Part shown: positions 43,489-51,655 of the stretch, one piece after another
Numbering within the stretch: position 1 is the stretch's first letter
Layout: each line of letters opens with the position of its first letter
Assembly (NCBI RefSeq): GCF_037646455.1
Contig: NZ_JBBIXN010000004.1
Span: 248,001 to 312,000 of the forward strand
Origin: Draconibacterium mangrovi_A
GTDB taxonomy: Bacteria; Bacteroidota; Bacteroidia; Bacteroidales; Prolixibacteraceae
Direction: 5' to 3'
DNA: 64,000 bases
The notes under the pieces: model-generated
What the model was told of the DNA's origin: nothing
Seen by the model: only the letters and a program-made list of their open reading frames with translations
Database searches by the model: none
Program-made: the position numbers and the translations under genes

Positions 43489-44391
43489 ATGAAATTTATC
43501 GGACTGGTACTATTATTTTTTATAATAACAACAAATGTAATTGCACAAGATCTTACATTAAAAGTATGGCCCAATGGCGCACCAAACGATAACGGGATGA
43601 CTGAGCCCGAAGAAAAATACGATGGTGTTCGTGTGCGTAATGTTTCAGAAGCTGAAATGTATGTGTACCTGCCCCAGAAGGAAAAAAATACCGGAGCTGC
43701 AGTGCTTATTTGCCCGGGAGGAGGTTACTGGATTGAAGCAATGGACCACGAGGGATTTGATATTGCCACTTTTTTGAAGGAAAAAGGCATTGCAGGAATT
43801 GTGTTGAAATACCGTTTGCCTTACGGCCACCACGAAGTACCATCGAGCGATGCGCGCCGAGCAATACGAACAGTTCGTGCAAATGCAGCGGAGTGGGGGA
43901 TCGATCCCGAAAAGATCGGTATTGCCGGTTCATCGGCAGGTGGCCACCTGGCTTCTACTGCCGGTACTATTTTCGATGCCGGAAATCCGGACAGTGAGGA
44001 TCCAATCGAAAAGGTAAGTTGCCGCCCCGATTTTATGTTGTTGCTTTACCCGGTGATCACCATGAACGAGGAGTTCACACACATGGGATCGCGCATAAAC
44101 CTCATTGGCGAAGGCCACGATATGAAACTGGTAAAGAAATATTCAAACGAATTGAATGTGTCGATTGAAACACCTCCAACGTTCCTGATCCTGGCAGACG
44201 ACGACGGTGGAGTTCCTCCGCGAAATTCCATCGAATTTTATTCCGCCTTAAAGCGTTACAATGTACCAGCCGAAATGCATATTTTCCAGAAGGGCGGCCA
44301 CGGATTTGGAATCCGGCAGGAAGGCTTGCCTGCCAATAACTGGCCAAATTTGTTTATTGATTGGCTCAAAGCAAGAGAAATAGTAGAATGA
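43489..44391 (+). CDS. Secreted alpha/beta-hydrolase (BD-FAE/acetylesterase type)
   Basis: 300 residues with a signal peptide ending near VIAQ (residue 20). The oxyanion motif CPGGGYW (about residues 71-77), nucleophile GSSAGGH (about 145-151, Ser), acid LADDDGGVPP and catalytic His in FQKGGHGFG match esterases of the BD-FAE/xylan acetylesterase group, which deacylate plant or microbial polysaccharides. It stands alone between repeat elements. The true substrate is not deducible from the sequence. Confidence 0.88.
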   Translation: MKFIGLVLLFFIITTNVIAQDLTLKVWPNGAPNDNGMTEPEEKYDGVRVRNVSEAEMYVYLPQKEKNTGAAVLICPGGGYWIEAMDHEGFDIATFLKEKGIAGIVLKYRLPYGHHEVPSSDARRAIRTVRANAAEWGIDPEKIGIAGSSAGGHLASTAGTIFDAGNPDSEDPIEKVSCRPDFMLLLYPVITMNEEFTHMGSRINLIGEGHDMKLVKKYSNELNVSIETPPTFLILADDDGGVPPRNSIEFYSALKRYNVPAEMHIFQKGGHGFGIRQEGLPANNWPNLFIDWLKAREIVE

Positions 44392-44392
44392 T

Positions 44393-44446
44393 GATTAACG
44401 ATCGGGGAAGGAGTAAATCTGAAATTTGCAATCGTTAATCGATATT
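44393..44446 (+). repeat. Intergenic repeat, copy 2, with perfect 10-bp inverted ends
   Basis: GATTAACGAT (44393-44402) and ATCGTTAATC (44431-44440) are exact reverse complements. The core TTGCAATCGTTAATCGATAT matches copy 1 at 43396-43476 with small gaps. It begins two bases after the esterase stop codon and lies in the leader of the Nudix gene. Confidence 0.55.
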
Positions 44447-44460
44447 CTTAAATCAACCGT

Positions 44461-45006
44461 ATGATTGATAGTCATCCATTAAAAGTATTAAAATATTGTC
44501 CGAAGTGTGGTTCTGAAAAGTTCGACCCTTCGGGTGAACGTTCGCTGAAATGTGGCGACTGTGGTTTTCACTTTTTTATCAACGCCTCGGCCGCAGTAGC
44601 CGCTTTAATTACCGACGATGAAGGAAAACTTATGCTGGTAACGCGCGGTGTGGAACCCGATTACGGAAAACTCGATCTGCCCGGTGGCTTTGTCGATCCG
44701 ATGGAAACAGTGGAAGATGCCGTAACGCGTGAATTGCACGAAGAACTCGGATTGAAAGTAACGCAACTCGAATACCTGTTTTCACTGCCCAACGAATATG
44801 TTTTTTCGGGGTATAAGGTTTTTACACTCGATTTCGCATTTAAGGTTCAGGTAGAGTCGATTAAAAACATTAAAGCCATGGACGATATTCTGGCTTATCG
44901 GTTTTATGCCGAAGAAGAACTGGATTATAAGGACATTCCTGCTCCGTCGATTAACAGTTTTGTAAGACGTTATTTTGAAATGAGGAAGAAATCAACGAAA
45001 AAATAA
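44461..45006 (+). CDS. Nudix hydrolase with N-terminal zinc ribbon
   Basis: 181 residues. An N-terminal zinc ribbon has CPKCGS (about residues 13-18) and CGDCGF (about 31-36). The Nudix domain follows, with the box GGFVDPMETVEDAVTRELHEELGL (about 76-99, matching GX5EX7REUXEEXGU). Such zinc-ribbon Nudix proteins resemble NADH pyrophosphatase NudC and related nucleotide-diphosphate hydrolases in layout. Cytoplasmic. The exact substrate is unknown. It is the last ordinary gene before the accessory array. Confidence 0.92.
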   Translation: MIDSHPLKVLKYCPKCGSEKFDPSGERSLKCGDCGFHFFINASAAVAALITDDEGKLMLVTRGVEPDYGKLDLPGGFVDPMETVEDAVTRELHEELGLKVTQLEYLFSLPNEYVFSGYKVFTLDFAFKVQVESIKNIKAMDDILAYRFYAEEELDYKDIPAPSINSFVRRYFEMRKKSTKK

Positions 45007-45282
45007 TTTTTATCCAAACTCCTTTTCTTAACTAAAATATTTAACCGGGAAGCTTTACTATCCACCCGCACATATTCAATTATGCCGCTTTTCTGTTGTG
45101 TTTGTTTCTGATAATGAGGATGTAATGGTTTGATTTATCGATATTTTTTATTATATTGAATAAGCCTTACGATCTACTATCCTGTTTAACTCAAACTAAA
45201 ATTAGTTATCAGAGCCTGGAATACATGCCGCAATTTCAGTAGCAGATATTGTTTGATTTTCTAATCATTAAAACATATCGCT

Positions 45283-45696
45283 ATGAAAAGAAACATTCAT
45301 TTTGTCCTGATTGCTTTTGTTGCTTCACTTTTAATTTCCTCTTGTAACGCAGAAAAAAGTGATTCTCCCAAACCAGACCAAATTGAAAACACCCTTAAAA
45401 GTGTCTCCTTGTTTAAAGATAGTGTGGGTGTCGATTCGAAACAACTACTTGCCGATTTTGATCTTGTAAACAAGGCCATTGCAGAAATTGGTTATCCCGA
45501 TGCAGGATACCGCATTTGGGAAGTGAAGAACAACGATGCCGACTTTCGTTACTTGATCGAGGGCTACTGGCCCGACATGGAAACGTATCAAAAGATTCAT
45601 GATCATGAATTGTATAAAAAAGCTGTATCGGTTGAGTCTGCCAGTTTCGGTGCTCTTAAGCAAACATGGTATTACCGGTTCGACAAAGTCAAATAG
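45283..45696 (+). CDS. Lipoprotein with an ABM/NIPSNAP-like ferredoxin barrel, first gene of the accessory array
   Basis: 137 residues. Lipobox LISSC, Cys at residue 21. The mature region holds YRIWEVKNNDADFRYLIEGYWPDMETYQKIHDHELYKKAV, which has the strand-helix spacing of dimeric alpha+beta barrels of the antibiotic-biosynthesis-monooxygenase or NIPSNAP type; this is a visual fold guess. It is the first of about 20 same-strand genes and is preceded by a 276-bp gap that probably contains the array's promoter (a near -7 box, TATTGTTTG, lies about 35 bases before the ATG). Confidence 0.7.
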   Translation: MKRNIHFVLIAFVASLLISSCNAEKSDSPKPDQIENTLKSVSLFKDSVGVDSKQLLADFDLVNKAIAEIGYPDAGYRIWEVKNNDADFRYLIEGYWPDMETYQKIHDHELYKKAVSVESASFGALKQTWYYRFDKVK

Positions 45697-45752
45697 TTCA
45701 TAGCTGAAGCTAATTTCAAAATCAAATTAATAACTAATCAAAAACTTACATC

Positions 45753-46664
45753 ATGAAAAAAATTGTATTTCTTTTAATCCTGGTAATGGTAAGCATTTGC
45801 CTACACGCTCAAAAGAAAACCGGAGCTATTTATTCTGAGCACGAACTCATTGAAAAAACGAGGCAAATGTGGACGGCTGTAACCCAGAAGGATGTTGATA
45901 AAGCATTGAGTTTTTTTGCCGATAATGTATACGTTTCTATGAACGGTCAATCGTACCCTCAAAAAATGAGCGGAGCAATTTTGCAAAATTATGTGGCCAG
46001 TTGGTCAAGGCTTCCGAATCTAAAAATAATCGACGATACTGGGGCATATCCTGATGCATTAGAATATTCCGGAGGTGATTTTTGGGTACAGGACTGGATC
46101 AGAATGGTTGGATTAGACGAGAATACCGGGTTAGTATACAATGTCCCCGTTCACAATCTATACTTATTCAAAGATGGAAAGATCGCAACCATTTCTCATT
46201 ATTTTGACAATTCGTTATTTGAAGAAATTTCCAATAGTTACACCACCAAAGAGAATGGAGCAATCTACATCAACCATGAGTACATTAACGTGGTCCGTAA
46301 ACTTGTAAATGCCTATTGTTCAATGAATATTGACAGTGTAATGTCATTTTATGCCCCCGATGCAGTATTCATGACCACTGAAAATCAATGGGATGAATCG
46401 TTTGGTCTTGAAATTTATAAAAAAGCATTGGAGGACTTATTTGCTGATTCTGAATATATCGCTATGGAACAATACGGTTACCCGGATTGCATGCATTACG
46501 AAAAAAACGATAATTATACTGTTTATTCATGGTGGACCGGCCATATAAAGTCCAAAGAAACGGGGAAAGTTGTCAATATTCCACAAATGTTGTCCATGCA
46601 GTTTAACGAAGATGGGAAGATCAGTATGCAAATAAACTATTGGAGCAATAATCATTTTGAATAG
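45753..46664 (+). CDS. Secreted protein with two tandem SnoaL/NTF2-like domains
   Basis: 303 residues. Signal peptide MKKIVFLLILVMVSICLHAQ. Two NTF2-like domains in tandem: about residues 28-155 (IEKTRQMWTAVTQKDVDKALSFFADNVYVSMNG, FKDGKIATISHYFD) and about 175-300 (VVRKLVNAYCSMNIDSVMSFYAPDAVFMT, FNEDGKISMQINYW). The cone-shaped fold holds hydrophobic small molecules and includes polyketide cyclases and isomerases. Active-site residues cannot be assigned. Followed by more SnoaL-like genes in the array. Confidence 0.8.
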   Translation: MKKIVFLLILVMVSICLHAQKKTGAIYSEHELIEKTRQMWTAVTQKDVDKALSFFADNVYVSMNGQSYPQKMSGAILQNYVASWSRLPNLKIIDDTGAYPDALEYSGGDFWVQDWIRMVGLDENTGLVYNVPVHNLYLFKDGKIATISHYFDNSLFEEISNSYTTKENGAIYINHEYINVVRKLVNAYCSMNIDSVMSFYAPDAVFMTTENQWDESFGLEIYKKALEDLFADSEYIAMEQYGYPDCMHYEKNDNYTVYSWWTGHIKSKETGKVVNIPQMLSMQFNEDGKISMQINYWSNNHFE

Positions 46665-46733
46665 ATTCTAAAAGGGATCGAAAGCTATCTCTCATTATCA
46701 TCGAAAATTATTAACTAACCTAAAACTTACTTC

Positions 46734-47231
46734 ATGAAAAAAATTATTGTTACATCAATCTGCATCGTTTTTGTATTGGCTGCTTGTGTTCAGTCAAATA
46801 ATACCAATAATGAAGCAGATGTAAAAGCAATCTCTGAAGTTTCAGCGGCAATTGTAAAAGCCTGGAGCGATGGAAACTACGAGGCTTTTATGGAACGTCT
46901 GGATCAGGATGCCATTGTATTGCCACAAAATGCAAGCTCCGTTGTCGGCAACGATGCGTTAAAATCTCTTTACAGTAACTCTTTTAAAACCTTCACTTTT
47001 CAGGTTAATGAAACGCTGGATGAAATCGTCGCTTTTGGTGATTATGGATATACTTTGGGCACCTGGGTAGGATCGATGAACCCGGTTGACGGTGGAGAAC
47101 CCATCCCATTTAACAACAAGGCAGTTGCCATATACAAAAGGCAGCCAGATGGCAGTTGGCTGGTCTATCGCAATATATATAACAGCAACGAGCTTAGTCT
47201 GGTACAAAAAAGTCCCGAACTATTGGAATAA
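46734..47231 (+). CDS. SnoaL/DUF4440-like lipoprotein
   Basis: 165 residues. Lipobox LAACVQS (Cys at about residue 18). The mature part is a single NTF2/SnoaL-like domain: ISEVSAAIVKAWSDGNYEAFMERLDQDAIVLPQN, then VGNDALKSLYSNSFKTF and the C-terminal strands NNKAVAIYKRQPDGSWLVYRNIYNSN, the DUF4440 pattern. Probably binds a small hydrophobic ligand in the periplasm or outer membrane. The leader CTAAAACTTACTTC before the ATG is shared with neighbours. Confidence 0.82.
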   Translation: MKKIIVTSICIVFVLAACVQSNNTNNEADVKAISEVSAAIVKAWSDGNYEAFMERLDQDAIVLPQNASSVVGNDALKSLYSNSFKTFTFQVNETLDEIVAFGDYGYTLGTWVGSMNPVDGGEPIPFNNKAVAIYKRQPDGSWLVYRNIYNSNELSLVQKSPELLE

Positions 47232-47292
47232 AATTTATTTACGATGAATTAAAATGCTCATCAAAATTTAATTAAACCTAAAACTTAATAGA

Positions 47293-47814
47293 ATGAAAAA
47301 ATTGTTTCTAAGTCTTTTAATGACAGCGATCCTTGGCACCAGCTTCGGACAAGTATTTCAGGTTCCTGAAAGAACTGTGGAACAAAAGTTTAACCGCAAT
47401 TTATATATGGTATATGTTATGGCTGCAGTGGGAATCAACCAAGCAAAAGAATCGGGAATGACCGTTGAGGAATATGGAGAAAAGATAGGCGATCTGTTTA
47501 AACTTTCGTGGAATAAAGAACAAGGATTTACTGGTTTGGTAAATGGTATTCTTTTTAATCTGGAATCTTCGAGGCTCGCACAAGATCCACCGATTGAAAT
47601 AGTAGAGCAGAATGAGAATAAAATGGTATTTGACTGGAAACCCAGCTACAAAGAATTATTCAGCGATGGTCCGTTGTACGACATAAGCTATGAAGAGTTT
47701 TCATTATGGTGGAATATTGTTGACATTCAAATAGCCGAGTATTTAGGGGCAACATATAAACAGGAAGAATTGGACAATGATATGTTGCGAATAACACTCA
47801 CTAAACTCGAATGA
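47293..47814 (+). CDS. Secreted protein of unknown function
   Basis: 173 residues with a type I signal peptide (MKKLFLSLLMTAILGTSFGQ). The mature part is helical and acidic, with MTVEEYGEKIGDLFKLSWNKEQGFTGLVNGI and a conserved-looking aromatic segment YEEFSLWWNIVDIQIAEYLG. No family recognised with confidence. It sits 61 bp after the SnoaL-like lipoprotein gene and 43 bp before the next gene, with the recurrent AAACCTAAAACTTAA leader. Confidence 0.7.
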   Translation: MKKLFLSLLMTAILGTSFGQVFQVPERTVEQKFNRNLYMVYVMAAVGINQAKESGMTVEEYGEKIGDLFKLSWNKEQGFTGLVNGILFNLESSRLAQDPPIEIVEQNENKMVFDWKPSYKELFSDGPLYDISYEEFSLWWNIVDIQIAEYLGATYKQEELDNDMLRITLTKLE

Positions 47815-47857
47815 TTCATTCCGTAAAAATTAATCTTAAAACCAAAAACTAAACAAC

Positions 47858-48583
47858 ATGAAAAGAAAATTTTTATTAGTACTAACTCTAGGAGTTGCAT
47901 TATTAGTGACTTATACAAGCTGTAATTTAAAGTCTGGAAACAAAACCGAAGAGAAAGCTACTTTTAATCAGGAAGTTTTTAACCAACAAATACAGGGAGT
48001 TCTTGAATACCTGCCTCCGAACCAGGGATTGGCAGCAAATTTTGATAATCATTTTATTTTCATTTTTGGTGACTCTGATTCTACGATGGTAAGCCAGATG
48101 GGAACCTACAAAACAACAGGAGATACTGTAATTTATACTACGCTCTATTCATCAAATCCTGAATTGGTTGGAACTGTGATAAGATGGTCAGCTGACTTTA
48201 CAAATAGCGATAGTATTAAAGTTGTCATTTTTGATGAAAGTGGGAACATTAGCATGGAATTATACAACAGGTGGAAAGCAAAATTGGACGATAATACAAT
48301 AAGCCAATTAAAGAAATTTGAAGGATCGTATAAATACGCCTCAGGCCGGGGAGGGGGAATTATACTTTCTGGGTATGGAATTTATATTACACAATCCGGC
48401 GGTGCCGGAATCTACGAAGAAAAAAATGATACAGTAATATTTAAACGCCTATTCTCTACAGATCCTGAATTGATCGGTACAGAGCTCACCTGGGTAAATG
48501 AATCAAGAACAGGCGATACACTCAACTGGGCAGTGATTAACAAAACAGGAGAAGTTGTTTCGACCGGACAAAGCCTCTATTAA
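47858..48583 (+). CDS. Lipoprotein with two internal beta-domain repeats
   Basis: 241 residues. Lipobox YTSC with Cys at about residue 22. The mature region is an internal duplication of about 90 residues each: GTYKTTGDTVIYTTLYSSNPELVGTVIRWSAD in the first half aligns with GIYEEKNDTVIFKRLFSTDPELIGTELTWVNE in the second, and VVIFDESGNIS with AVINKTGEVVS. The beta-rich pattern suggests a small barrel similar to lipocalin-like domains. Function is unknown; exported like its neighbours. Confidence 0.75.
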   Translation: MKRKFLLVLTLGVALLVTYTSCNLKSGNKTEEKATFNQEVFNQQIQGVLEYLPPNQGLAANFDNHFIFIFGDSDSTMVSQMGTYKTTGDTVIYTTLYSSNPELVGTVIRWSADFTNSDSIKVVIFDESGNISMELYNRWKAKLDDNTISQLKKFEGSYKYASGRGGGIILSGYGIYITQSGGAGIYEEKNDTVIFKRLFSTDPELIGTELTWVNESRTGDTLNWAVINKTGEVVSTGQSLY

Positions 48584-48698
48584 GTTCTCTAAAGTACTAA
48601 CAAGAATAGTAGAAATACGGATTCCACTTGTCTGGCAAATAGAATCCATTTATTCAGAGTTTTATTGCGAACATACTTAAAACCAAAACTTAAATAAT

Positions 48699-49136
48699 AT
48701 GAAAAGAAAAACTTTAACAATGCTACTACTTCTTGCTTTGATTTTCGGATGCCAGGAAGAAAAGAAAGCCGATGATCCTGAAGTGTTGAAACAAGTTCTT
48801 TTAGAATATTTTAAAGGGATAAAAGACATCAATTTAGATGAAATGAAAGCCGTTACCACAAGTGATTATTTGCTTTTTGAAAATGGCCAGGTATGGAATA
48901 ACGACAGTATTTATGAATTTTTGAAATCATTGCCACCTTTCGTTGCAGAGTACAAACTCGATAATTTCAGAATAAATATTGACTCAGAAACCGGGAATAT
49001 TGTGTATTACAATCATGCTGATCTGATAATGAATGATACTATTGAGATAAAATATGACTGGATAGAAAGCGCAACCTTTAAAAAAGTTGATGGCGAATGG
49101 AAAATTGACTTTTTACATTCTACGGTACGACAATAG
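48699..49136 (+). CDS. SnoaL/NTF2-like lipoprotein
   Basis: 145 residues. Lipobox IFGC with acidic CQEEKKADD following, a pattern associated with surface lipoproteins in this phylum. The domain reads VLLEYFKGIKDINLDEMKAVTTSDYLLFENGQVW, then strands ending YDWIESATFKKVDGEWKIDFLHST, typical of NTF2/SnoaL-like proteins (DUF4440 group). The gene has a 115-bp upstream gap and the shared TAAAACCAAAACTTAAATA leader. Confidence 0.8.
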   Translation: MKRKTLTMLLLLALIFGCQEEKKADDPEVLKQVLLEYFKGIKDINLDEMKAVTTSDYLLFENGQVWNNDSIYEFLKSLPPFVAEYKLDNFRINIDSETGNIVYYNHADLIMNDTIEIKYDWIESATFKKVDGEWKIDFLHSTVRQ

Positions 49137-49227
49137 TTGTCGTGCATAAATCCGAATTAAAGGATAGCATCAAACAAACCATAATTATCAGCTATCTAAC
49201 TAGTCGTTTAAACCAAAACCTACGCTA

Positions 49228-50022
49228 ATGAAAAACTATCTGTCAATTGCAATTACTGTTTTATTACTGACAAGTCTTTCCTGTCAGCAACAGCAAAATG
49301 AAGAAATTAATCTACCAATTCCCACAGAAATAATTGATCTGGGAGTTCTAGTAACTGAAGATCTCCCATATAAGCTTTGGGGAAAAGAACTGATGGATGC
49401 AAGTGGTTATGAAAAAGGCAACCATTTTGATGTGCGTGAATGGGGAGAAAGTGGTAGCGTATCAGGCTCAAATGCTTATTACACCATTTTTAACCATGCC
49501 GGTCCACATATTGATGCTCCTGCCCATCTGGATTTGGGGGGTGGAATTAATAGCTATAAGATTGAACAATTCGTTGCACCATTAAAAGTTTTTGATGTTT
49601 CGGACTTTCCCAAAGGACGAACAGCACCTCTTGAAGTATTTGAGGGGAAGGTAGAAGAAGGAGATGTAGTTCTTATATACACCAATTATATCCCTATAAA
49701 ATCAGAAAAATTTCCTCCGGTGATAACACTCTCTTTCGAAGCAGCGGAATACCTGGCAAAACTGCCCGTTTGTGCATTTGCAACTGACGCAATAACTGTA
49801 GATGAAATAGGTACACCTCTTCCCGAAGCAAAAAATGTAACGCAGCGTATAGGTCCGATTCACTACGCTTTTTTGTCCCGTTCAATTCCGATTTACGAAG
49901 GATTAGCTAATGTTGACAGACTCTTCACAAAGGAAAATATGCTTTTTGTGGGTGCACCTTTAAATATTGAAGACGGCGATGGCATGAATGTCAGGCCTGT
50001 TGCATTAGTGTACAACAAATAA
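49228..50022 (+). CDS. Exported cyclase/kynurenine-formamidase-like metal hydrolase
   Basis: 264 residues with a lipobox-type signal (LTSLSCQQQ). The metal-binding motif FNHAGPHIDAPAHL (about residues 88-101; HxGxHxDxPxH) identifies the cyclase family PF04199, whose members hydrolyse formylkynurenine, cyclic amides or lactone-like substrates with Mn or Zn. Further ligands are expected in CAFATDAITVDEIG and the later HYAFLSRSIPIYEGLANV region. Exported members are less usual. Flanked by a SnoaL-like and an alpha/beta-hydrolase gene of the array. Confidence 0.88.
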   Translation: MKNYLSIAITVLLLTSLSCQQQQNEEINLPIPTEIIDLGVLVTEDLPYKLWGKELMDASGYEKGNHFDVREWGESGSVSGSNAYYTIFNHAGPHIDAPAHLDLGGGINSYKIEQFVAPLKVFDVSDFPKGRTAPLEVFEGKVEEGDVVLIYTNYIPIKSEKFPPVITLSFEAAEYLAKLPVCAFATDAITVDEIGTPLPEAKNVTQRIGPIHYAFLSRSIPIYEGLANVDRLFTKENMLFVGAPLNIEDGDGMNVRPVALVYNK

Positions 50023-50076
50023 AATATGATTAACGCTTACTATAAATTTACTATCATAACTAATTAAAACACTACC

Positions 50077-50994
50077 ATGAAAAACCTTATCTACCTCATT
50101 CTGTTTTCCACAATTTTATTCGCCTGTAACCAGCAGACTAAAATCTCGGGGCCAATCGATGTTCCTGATGCACTATTCACCTACACCGCTGAAGGAAATG
50201 GTATTCCGTGTGTGATTTTTACCGGTTCCGAAAATGTGGGGCATCGGATGCTACCTGCTGAATTACAGGAGCATTTCGTTTTTATACATGCCGATCCAAG
50301 TAAGATCAACAGTGACAGTGCTTCTGTAAGTAACATCTCATTGGATGATATTTTGGATGACCTTGATAAATTACGTGCTGCAATAGGGGTCGAAAAGATT
50401 GCTATTCTTGGGCATTCAATGTTTGGGCGAGTGCCTCTAGAATATGCTGTCAAATATCCGGATAATATTTCATATGCAATATCTACAGGTTCTGTGCCGT
50501 ACAGCACAGAAGCATCCGCTAAGGCAAGCAAAGACTACTGGTATAATGAGGCTTCCGAAGAACGAAAAAATATACGTGAAAGAAACTGGGAAGAACTGCG
50601 GGGAACAGATTTGACAAATTTATCTCCCTCTCAACAGTTCATTGCCCGATATACTGCCAATATACCTTTTTTCTTTTGTGATACTGAATTTGATATGACT
50701 CCGTATTGGGAAGGAGTAGAGATGAACACGAATTTCTTAAATCATTACAGTGGAACACTAATGAAGGATATAGACCATACTGATCTGTATAAAACTATTA
50801 AGTGTCCTGTTCTCGTATTTAGTGGCAAATGTGATTTTTATGCACCTTATTTCCTATGGGAAAACGTTCGGGATAAGAACATTATTCCCAATCTAAAATT
50901 GATTGTTTACGATAATGCCGGTCATAATCCCTTTATGGAAATACCGGAGGTATTTGCTAAAGATGTTTTGGATTGGGTGCAAAGTAATGAGTAG
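50077..50994 (+). CDS. Alpha/beta-hydrolase lipoprotein, GHSMF nucleophile elbow
   Basis: 305 residues. Lipobox LFACNQQ. The hydrolase core has ILGHSMFGR (Ser at about residue 113), an elbow in which the usual final Gly of GxSxG is Phe; acid candidate GKCDFYAP and His in NAGHNPFME. It is a paralogue of the protein at 60880-61827: both share the opening IDVPDALFTYTAxGxGIPC, the LDDILDDLDKLR helix and the DHT/DN region. Substrate unknown. It sits 55 bp after the cyclase gene. Confidence 0.82.
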   Translation: MKNLIYLILFSTILFACNQQTKISGPIDVPDALFTYTAEGNGIPCVIFTGSENVGHRMLPAELQEHFVFIHADPSKINSDSASVSNISLDDILDDLDKLRAAIGVEKIAILGHSMFGRVPLEYAVKYPDNISYAISTGSVPYSTEASAKASKDYWYNEASEERKNIRERNWEELRGTDLTNLSPSQQFIARYTANIPFFFCDTEFDMTPYWEGVEMNTNFLNHYSGTLMKDIDHTDLYKTIKCPVLVFSGKCDFYAPYFLWENVRDKNIIPNLKLIVYDNAGHNPFMEIPEVFAKDVLDWVQSNE

Positions 50995-51080
50995 TTATTG
51001 AAAAGGAACTGCATTTAAGAATTAATGTCAGAAGAGCTTTCATAAAAATGCATAACGAAAATGAATTAAAACCAAGAACT

Positions 51081-51566
51081 ATGAAAAACAAACTATTCTT
51101 TTTAACACTGCTTATTACTCTAAGCGGAATATTTTCCGCTTGCAGTCCTAAGGTAGATTATGCCAAAGAAGAAGTGCAAATAAGAGCAGTATGGAGTAAC
51201 CTTTCAGAATATTTGGCTAAAGGTGACTGGGAGAACTACTCAAATCTTGTTGATCATACAGAGAAACTTCAGATACTGCACCCTCAAATGGGACAATGGT
51301 TAAAAGGGTATGATGAATTTTCCAAAGTATATAAGGGAATTTTAGAAAGCGATTATACCTATGAGGAGTATGAGAATGAATTGCTCAATATAAATATCAG
51401 CACAAATAGTGATATGGCCTGGGCAAATGCAAAAGTTACCTGGTCGATGTATGGTCCCGATCAAAAAAATCGAATGTGGTATTCCGTAGCTTTTACCAAA
51501 GTGGATGGAGAATGGAAAATTGTAATGTTAATGGCCTGCAACATTCCGAACAAAAAGAACGATTGA
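51081..51566 (+). CDS. SnoaL/NTF2-like lipoprotein
   Basis: 161 residues from the ATG at 51081, which is preceded by the array leader TTAAAACCAAGAACT; an upstream ATG at 51048 would place 11 charged residues before the signal. Lipobox FSAC. The NTF2-like domain runs from VQIRAVWSNLSEYLAKGDWENYSNLVDH to WYSVAFTKVDGEWKIVMLMAC, the usual strand pair. Small-molecule binding is likely, the ligand unknown. Confidence 0.8.
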   Translation: MKNKLFFLTLLITLSGIFSACSPKVDYAKEEVQIRAVWSNLSEYLAKGDWENYSNLVDHTEKLQILHPQMGQWLKGYDEFSKVYKGILESDYTYEEYENELLNINISTNSDMAWANAKVTWSMYGPDQKNRMWYSVAFTKVDGEWKIVMLMACNIPNKKND

Positions 51567-51583
51567 ATTCATTTTTGAACTGC

Positions 51584-51602
51584 CCCTCGTTTGCAGCGAG
51601 GG
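51584..51602 (+). other. GC-rich hairpin in an intergenic gap
   Basis: CCCTCG and CGAGGG form a 6-bp stem with a 7-base loop. There is no T tract, so it is not a standard terminator. It stands out from the AT-rich gap and may be a relic of an inserted element or an mRNA processing site within the array. Confidence 0.3.
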
Positions 51603-51655
51603 ACCAACGGTTTATCGATTGTATCGATAGTTTAATATTTTAAAACCAATAACTA

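Noticed and set aside
51584..51602. Hairpin as an intrinsic terminator splitting the array
   Set aside because: No T tract follows the stem.
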